From an uncultured bacterium (GTDB lineage Bacteria > Actinomycetota > Actinomycetes > S36-B12), in the NCBI GenBank assembly GCA_903954205.1, contig CAJBMR010000238.1, forward strand, positions 1 to 5,431: a stretch of DNA of 5,431 nt, given 5' to 3'. Below the pieces are notes generated by a model, which was not told the origin of the DNA, did not search any database, and worked only from the letters and a program-made list of their open reading frames with translations. Below, piece by piece: positions 5,071-5,431 of this stretch; position 1 is the first letter of the stretch, and each line of letters opens with the position of its first letter. Both the position numbers and the translations under genes were made by a program.

Positions 5071-5431
5071 CTACTGATCCCGGCCGATGACCGCAGCGAG
5101 AGCCTCCCCGATGGCCTCACGTGCCCTCTCCACCGCCTCGGGCTCCCCGGCCATGTAGACGCGTCCGGAAGCCCCGATCATCTGGACGTCGACCAGCGTG
5201 ATGTCCGGTGCGGCCTTCTCGGCCTCATTTGCCGCCACGGCCGCGAAGAGCGCGGGAGTCATCTCGAAGACGAGCAGGCTCTGGCCGGGCAGGATCATCG
5301 AGGCCTGGCGCACACGGTTGAGGATGACGGCGTGCTGGTCGGTGATGTCGTGGATGACATCGTGGAAGAGGATCTGCGGGCGCAGTTGATCCTCCGCACG
5401 TGCATCGAGCCCGGCGAGGATGGCTGCGCCC
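5071..5431 (-). CDS. Bacterial microcompartment shell protein, circularly permuted BMC domain, probably tandem (5' partial)
   Basis: The frame is open to the window edge; 119 residues are readable from the first full codon (5430-5428). The GTG at 5313 is internal, because the sequence before it reads as good BMC protein. Residues 20-50 (ILFHDVIHDITDQHAVILNR onward to SMILPGQ) precede the core, and 51-115 align with the canonical BMC fold. There LLVFEMTPALFAAVAANEAE corresponds to the LGMVETKG...A start of PduA-like proteins, and MIGASGRVYMAGEPEAVERA (84-103) to the KIGSG...V-GD--AV-A pore-loop and helix region. The final canonical strand is absent from the C-terminus and seems moved to the N-terminal side, as in permuted shell proteins (PduU/EutS, CsoS1D). 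The first residues, GAAILAGLDARAEDQ, resemble this protein's own C-terminal helix end, which suggests a first BMC domain upstream (trimeric BMC-T). No signal peptide could be assessed. BMC family is well supported, tandem form less so. Confidence 0.85.
   Translation of the reverse strand, partial: GAAILAGLDARAEDQLRPQILFHDVIHDITDQHAVILNRVRQASMILPGQSLLVFEMTPALFAAVAANEAEKAAPDITLVDVQMIGASGRVYMAGEPEAVERAREAIGEALAAVIGRDQ

Noticed and set aside
5311..5313. The GTG at 5313 as the start of a short 80-residue protein
   Set aside because: The frame is open to the window edge and the residues before it (ILFHDVIHDITDQHAVILNR) fit a permuted BMC domain, so the gene is simply cut by the window.

Overview
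The window comes from a high-GC, Gram-positive-type bacterium, very probably an actinomycete (Actinomycetota). The third-codon positions are strongly G/C, GTG starts are common, and a tRNA adenosine deaminase-associated protein sits directly before tadA next to upp, an arrangement typical of actinobacteria. No insertion sequence, tRNA, rRNA or CRISPR is visible. Coding density is very high; the longest gene-free stretch is the 97 bp between the divergent upp and tadA-associated genes.

Left part (about 1-2478) is housekeeping. It begins with the 3' end of pntB (proton-translocating transhydrogenase beta subunit, + strand). This converges, across a 12-bp gap that can fold as a hairpin over both stop codons, on upp (uracil salvage, - strand). 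upp diverges from a two-gene + strand pair: a 160-residue TadA-associated protein of unknown biochemical role, and tadA (wobble A34-to-inosine deaminase).

Right part (about 2475-5431) is an accessory metabolic operon read on the - strand, entering from the right edge. In order of transcription it has a bacterial microcompartment (BMC) shell protein (5' truncated by the window), an aminoglycoside-phosphotransferase-fold small-molecule kinase, a short-chain dehydrogenase/reductase and a GntR/HutC regulator. The combination matches the RMM / aminoacetone-utilisation microcompartment described in Rhodococcus and Mycobacterium. There the kinase phosphorylates (S)-1-amino-2-propanol and the dehydrogenase interconverts aminoacetone and 1-amino-2-propanol. 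A class III aminotransferase-like phospholyase and a CoA-acylating aldehyde dehydrogenase then act in the shell; those genes are expected beyond the right edge. Gaps between operon genes are 21, 8 and 5 bp, so they are probably co-transcribed and partly translationally coupled, with the regulator last.

The two parts meet in a four-base CTAG that holds both the tadA and the gntR stop codons. The main value of the window is this junction and the identification of the microcompartment operon; the system looks like a known type rather than a wholly new one.
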